Positions 60,349 to 64,000 of a stretch of DNA of 64,000 nt are shown here, in pieces. Every line of letters starts with the position of its first letter. Positions within the stretch are counted from its first letter, which is position 1. A program made the translations under genes and the position numbers. The notes beneath the pieces are model-generated. The model was not told where the DNA came from. It saw only the letters and a list, made by a program, of their open reading frames with translations, and did not search any database. Source of the stretch: Ixodes scapularis (Eukaryota > Arthropoda > Arachnida > Ixodida > Ixodidae); assembly GCF_016920785.2 (NCBI RefSeq), contig NW_024609857.1, positions 13,802,716 through 13,866,715 of the forward strand, given 5' to 3'.

Positions 60349-61001
60349 CTGTTCACAAAAGAAGGTCGGTTGAATTAGAGATCACACGGTTAGAGTACTG
60401 GTCATTCGCACACACAAGGTTATCAGTGTCCTGACCTAAAAAGCAATGTTTAACTGATCTAGTGTACAATAGCATAATCATCAAACCATAAAAATCTGCG
60501 CAAAAGACAAACAATCGACATGTCACGAGGATAATTCAATTTTAATCGTGATACGTAATTTCCTGAAATCGTGCTAAATATGCAAAAGGGCGGCAGGGAG
60601 TTAACCTCTCTCTCTCTCTCTCTCTTTTTTTAATGACTAGATTAGATTAAAAAAAAATCTTTAAGAATAACATTATCAGCTAGGGCAGACGCCAGGGCAC
60701 GAGTGTGACGCGATAATTTACGAGATAATTACCTCCAATTTTCTCATTAACTTTCTGTATATTGATTATAGCTGCCACACACAATGAAAATGAGGGTCGA
60801 AAGAGCAAAAAACCTGTGGAAGAAGAAACGTCGCAGTGTGACTAGAAGCACAACTTTTCTTCTAAGATATAAGCGCCTGACATTTTTTGACAACGGGCTG
60901 TGCATCCAAAATCGAGGTGTGTCACTTAAAATTAATAATTTAAAAGCTAATCAGTAGTGTTGTGCGAATATTCGAAAAATACATTATTCGATATTTGCTT
61001 T

Positions 61002-61194
61002 GATATTCGTATCGCTCGAAGTGATGATCGCGGCAGGTTAGCCCCGTTGAGCGCGCTTCTCACCGAGCATGGGTGCACTGCGGAGAAGCAACCTTCCGCG
61101 GGTGTTGCTTCTCCGCAGTACACTGGTGCTCGATAAGAAGCCCACTGAGCGGGGTAACCTGCCACGATCAACACTTCGAAAGATACGAATATCG
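61002..61194. repeat. 193-bp hairpin, 90-bp arms
   Basis: GATATTCGTATC..TCGAAGTG and GCGGAGAAGCAAC on the left are matched by GTTGCTTCTCCGC and CACTTCGAAAGATACGAATA on the right, with an 11-bp loop. The sequence to its left, CAGTAGTGTTGTGCGAATAT, resembles a hAT end; no right end was found. Confidence 0.7.
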
Positions 61195-61613
61195 AAATTG
61201 TGTGCTCGGGAGAAAAGCGCACATTCAAAGCGGCATGGTGCGCGCGTACGCTTGGTGTATTAAAAAAAAAAAAAGGATACTTTTTCATAAATATAGTTGG
61301 ATTAAAATTAGCTTATAATTATGGAAGCTTGGGAAATACCTTCATGAGTATAGCTGGGTTTTCGTTTAAGCATGGTGCAACAGTAATGAAAGGCTCGAAG
61401 TTCGATAGAAAAATATTCGGTCAAGCCACCATTCGTTTTGAACTCAAAATCCACTAATCGCCCCTTGGCTACTAATTCATTTAATTTTATTATTACGTAA
61501 CATTCTGGTCTTGGTGTCCGCACCTTCCAACAACGTTATCCCGAAGAAACGTTAGTATGAGGGAAATGATTTTGTTATCTCCAGATTTCTGCTTGTAATG
61601 AAAATTATTCGGC

Positions 61614-61644
<31 letters not shown>

Positions 61645-62343
61645 CATTGCCAGAACACTAAACCGCCCGACCGTAAGAAAAGAAAAAAGGTAAAGAAGCA
61701 GGTTGCCAAGGTGAAAAGCTAGCGTGCCCAGATTTTAGAGCGTTCCCAACTGCTCGGTACGGGTCACGTGATCTGTGGTATGCGTTTGCACTACAGGTGA
61801 CGAAAGCGTCGATTGTCTGCAAGCGTCTCACTCTCTCCGCCCCCTTTCCTCCTCGTCAAGCAACGATGCAACGCATGCACACTTCAACCAATCGGCATAA
61901 AGTGTCCGCCATTGAATTGCAAACGCTCGTCGTGGTTCTAGTTGTTTCCTCTCTTGAATGTAGGGTTTCTACAAAACAAAAGCGATGAAGCAGCGCCAGA
62001 AAAATGAAAACAAACAAAGAGCTTTGGAGGGGCCCAGTGCAAAACCTAGACAAGCATGCAGCATCCTACAACAGTACCTACCAACAGTGGAAACACGATT
62101 ATACAACTTTCAAGGCACCGCGCAACAAAACCATCCGAGAATCGCATAATCCAAAAACTGATGATTACTACTGCGGTGCACCAGACAAATATGCATAACT
62201 TCTATAATTTCTTTTAGACATCTACTGAACTCTGTGGAAGCCTCAACTAAATGAAGACAACATTAAAAGATTCTGCGGTACCCCCATAAAGCTGCCAACA
62301 AAACTTATTTTCACCTTGCGTCGTTTTAAAGAAATAAAAACCG

Positions 62344-62627
62344 CATCTCGACGTGGTGAATGATGTTGATTGGGGCAAAGCTCCGGTGGTGCTTGCCTGC
62401 GTAGACGCTGAGCCGCAACATGCCGAGCCTTTCGTTCGTTTTCATCCATGTCACGCTGCGGTCAAATGCTCAAATCCGTATATAACCACGTTCCACACCA
62501 CACATCCTCTTTCTGACATGGATGAAAACGAACGAAAGGCTCGGCATGCTGCGGCTCACCATCTACGCAGACAAGCACCACCAGAGCTTCGCCCCAATCA
62601 ACATCATTCACCACGTGGAGATGCGTT
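62344..62627. repeat. Foldback with coding-like arms
   Basis: Two arms of about 113 bp are almost perfect complements (CATGGATGAAAACGAACGAA and TTCGTTCGTTTTCATCCATG), with a 55-bp centre. Each arm, read outward, gives MDENERKARHAAA and LRRQAPPELRPNQ. No longer frame exists. Confidence 0.7.
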
Positions 62628-62939
62628 TTTTTTTCCCTACACGAGCACGGGAGCAAGTGCTCACGTGAGCGCGTGAGCTCACGAGCAGGAGCACGTGCAC
62701 CCGACGGCGGACGGACATACGGACATGGCTAGCCCCTAAGGAGCTTCGCCCCTAAAATAAGGTCGCTGACCGATTTTTCGGACTTGTTGCATATTTGAGA
62801 CCTAAAAGAGAAACCGTGACCTACCCAATAGAAATAGTGCATATCCACGACCGATGTTTCGGACCGCTTAAAGTCAGAAAGTTTGATTTTTCGGACAAAA
62901 TCGTCGCGAGCGATTAGCGGGAAGGGAGGCACTCACTTG

Positions 62940-63352
62940 ATCGAATGACGTTTTAGCGAACGCCCACGATACCGAACGACACTTTAGCGAATAGTCGGAC
63001 GCCGCGAAGCTGCGTTTTCGGGTGGGCCCAAGTGGGTTCATATTTTTGTAATGAGCCGCCGCAGACTGTCGCCGCGAAGCGGCGTAAAGTGCGAAACACA
63101 TGTACGACGAAACCGTCCGATCCGACGTCCGACGACGGTCGGAGGCGAGGGTTTTTAACGCTCTCCGATGCTACGAAAACCCTCTCCCCCCCAAGGTCAT
63201 TCCGGCAGTCCGCACGTCGGAACGGAAGGTTTCGTCGTACATGTGTCTCGCCCTTAAAGCGCAGCGCGGCGGATGGGTTAACGCGCGCCCCCGTTATTCG
63301 CTAAAACGTCGATTCGCTCAAATGTCGCTGTTCGCTAAAACGTCATTCGCTC
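62940..63352. mobile_element. Inverted-end element, GACGTTTTAGCGAAC arms
   Basis: TCGAATGACGTTTTAGCGAA and complement at the right (TTCGCTAAAACGTCATTCGC) form about 50-bp arms with further GCTAAA/GTCG words. The middle has the CGCCGC hairpin and a GAGCCGCCGCAGACT segment as in 56935-57340. Confidence 0.65.
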
Positions 63353-63582
63353 TTGTGATATGGGCCCCAGCGGGAAACACATGAATTGACTTAGTCTGGC
63401 AGTGTTATTTGTGAGCGTTTTTTTCTTCTAGCTGCGCGTCATTACCGTCATCATTGTTGCCATTTTTCTTTGTTCATTTGCCATTCTGCAGTCGTGGACT
63501 TGCGCCTCTCATCTCGTCTCAATAAACCGTGTTTTCGGACTACGCTGGCTTGGACGTCATAGCGCCAACTGTTATTCCCCCG

Positions 63583-63733
63583 CTGCGAAGTGTCGCTAAG
63601 AAACGTGGAAAGTACTCGACCATAACACTACGAAAGAAGCAGCGATTCTCGAGCTAATAGAAAGTTGCCGAACGCATGAGGCACAACCTGAAGCAAGGCA
63701 CTATTGACAGCTATTTTAAGCCCGCATACACGT
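63583..63733 (+). pseudogene. Internally deleted Tigger/pogo-like transposase
   Basis: A fragment KKRGKYSTITLRKK, resembling the N-terminal CENP-B/pogo DNA-binding helix, is followed in another frame by AAILELIES and then by LKQGTIDSYFKPAYT and TAA, a typical transposase C-terminus, with AATAAA overlapping the stop. The DDE core between is missing. A terminal-repeat candidate TTTTTCGGACA follows at about 63764. Confidence 0.4.
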
Positions 63734-63839
63734 AATAAAGTCAAGTTTTTTCGTCTGCTGAATTTTTCGGACAGCTCTATGATTGGCACGTTTTTACGGT
63801 CCCTGCGAAGTCCAAAAATTGGTTGGCAACTTAGCTTCC

Positions 63840-64000
63840 TTTTCAGGGCCTGAAATCCTTGGAAGCAGGATAGCTACACAGTCGTCTGCTATCAGAACAG
63901 AAGTACTTCTTCATGCGTTAACACACACATCAAAGTCTGCGACATTGTTCTCTTTGTCCGAAATGACACCAATAGGCTCTATCTCTTCTTCTAGAGCTTC
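63840..64000 (-). pseudogene. Possible second transposase remnant at the window edge
   Basis: Minus-strand translation EALEEEIEPIGVISDKENN is followed by a stop and frameshifted sequence. Acidic segments like this occur near the end of Tigger-type transposases. It continues beyond the window; weak. Confidence 0.2.

Overview
This is a window of animal nuclear DNA. I infer a hard tick (Ixodidae) or another chelicerate, because a spliced metazoan lysosomal gene is spread over long introns packed with transposons, tRNA-derived SINEs, Penelope-like and Gmr1-like retroelements and TA/TTAA-type miniature elements of the kind that dominate tick genomes. The species cannot be read from the sequence. 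Nothing bacterial is present.

The one gene recognised with certainty is the 3' half of a beta-hexosaminidase gene (GH20) on the + strand. Six coding exons (530-722, 3894-4050, 9006-9177, 10282-10372, 22313-22417, 24104-24164) have GT/AG borders and compatible phases and encode the last 258 residues, including the catalytic Asp-Glu pair. The promoter and 5' exons lie left of the window. Introns hold nested DNA transposons: a TA-flanked element with a Harbinger-like MITE inside it (996-3584), TTAA-type MITEs, TA-type elements, and a 6 kb CACTG-ended element (15158-21215) that contains a 2.4 kb hAT element with an exact 8-bp target duplication (16540-18936).

From 24.2 to 35.7 kb there are only repeats: a hAT element, a second copy of the 996-3584 family whose core is an array of GTCACGTGAC and TGACGTCA palindromes plus a minisatellite (27640-28580), a decayed LINE on the minus strand, several MITEs and a CA/CACG microsatellite.

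From 35711 to 42127 lies a recently inserted LTR retrotransposon on the minus strand, with 5-bp target duplication GTCAC and LTRs that differ by one A in an A-run as far as compared. Its pol order is protease, integrase, reverse transcriptase, RNase H, with integrase before RT, as in Gmr1-type Ty3/gypsy elements. One in-frame stop and a 253-bp MITE in the RT/RNase H junction break it.

From 42 to 64 kb there are foldback hairpins, a 1,235-bp direct duplication (45703-46937 and 54537-55771), the GIY-YIG end of a Penelope-like element, a 27-bp-periodic motif array, hAT and mariner-type MITEs, a shrunken Tigger-like element, and three weakly supported exons of unrecognised minus-strand genes (52066-52203, 47993-48139, 60292-60348).

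The hexosaminidase exons belong to one transcript. The other coding parts belong to transposons, except the three uncertain exons. Most short open frames in the window fall inside repeats and were not called.
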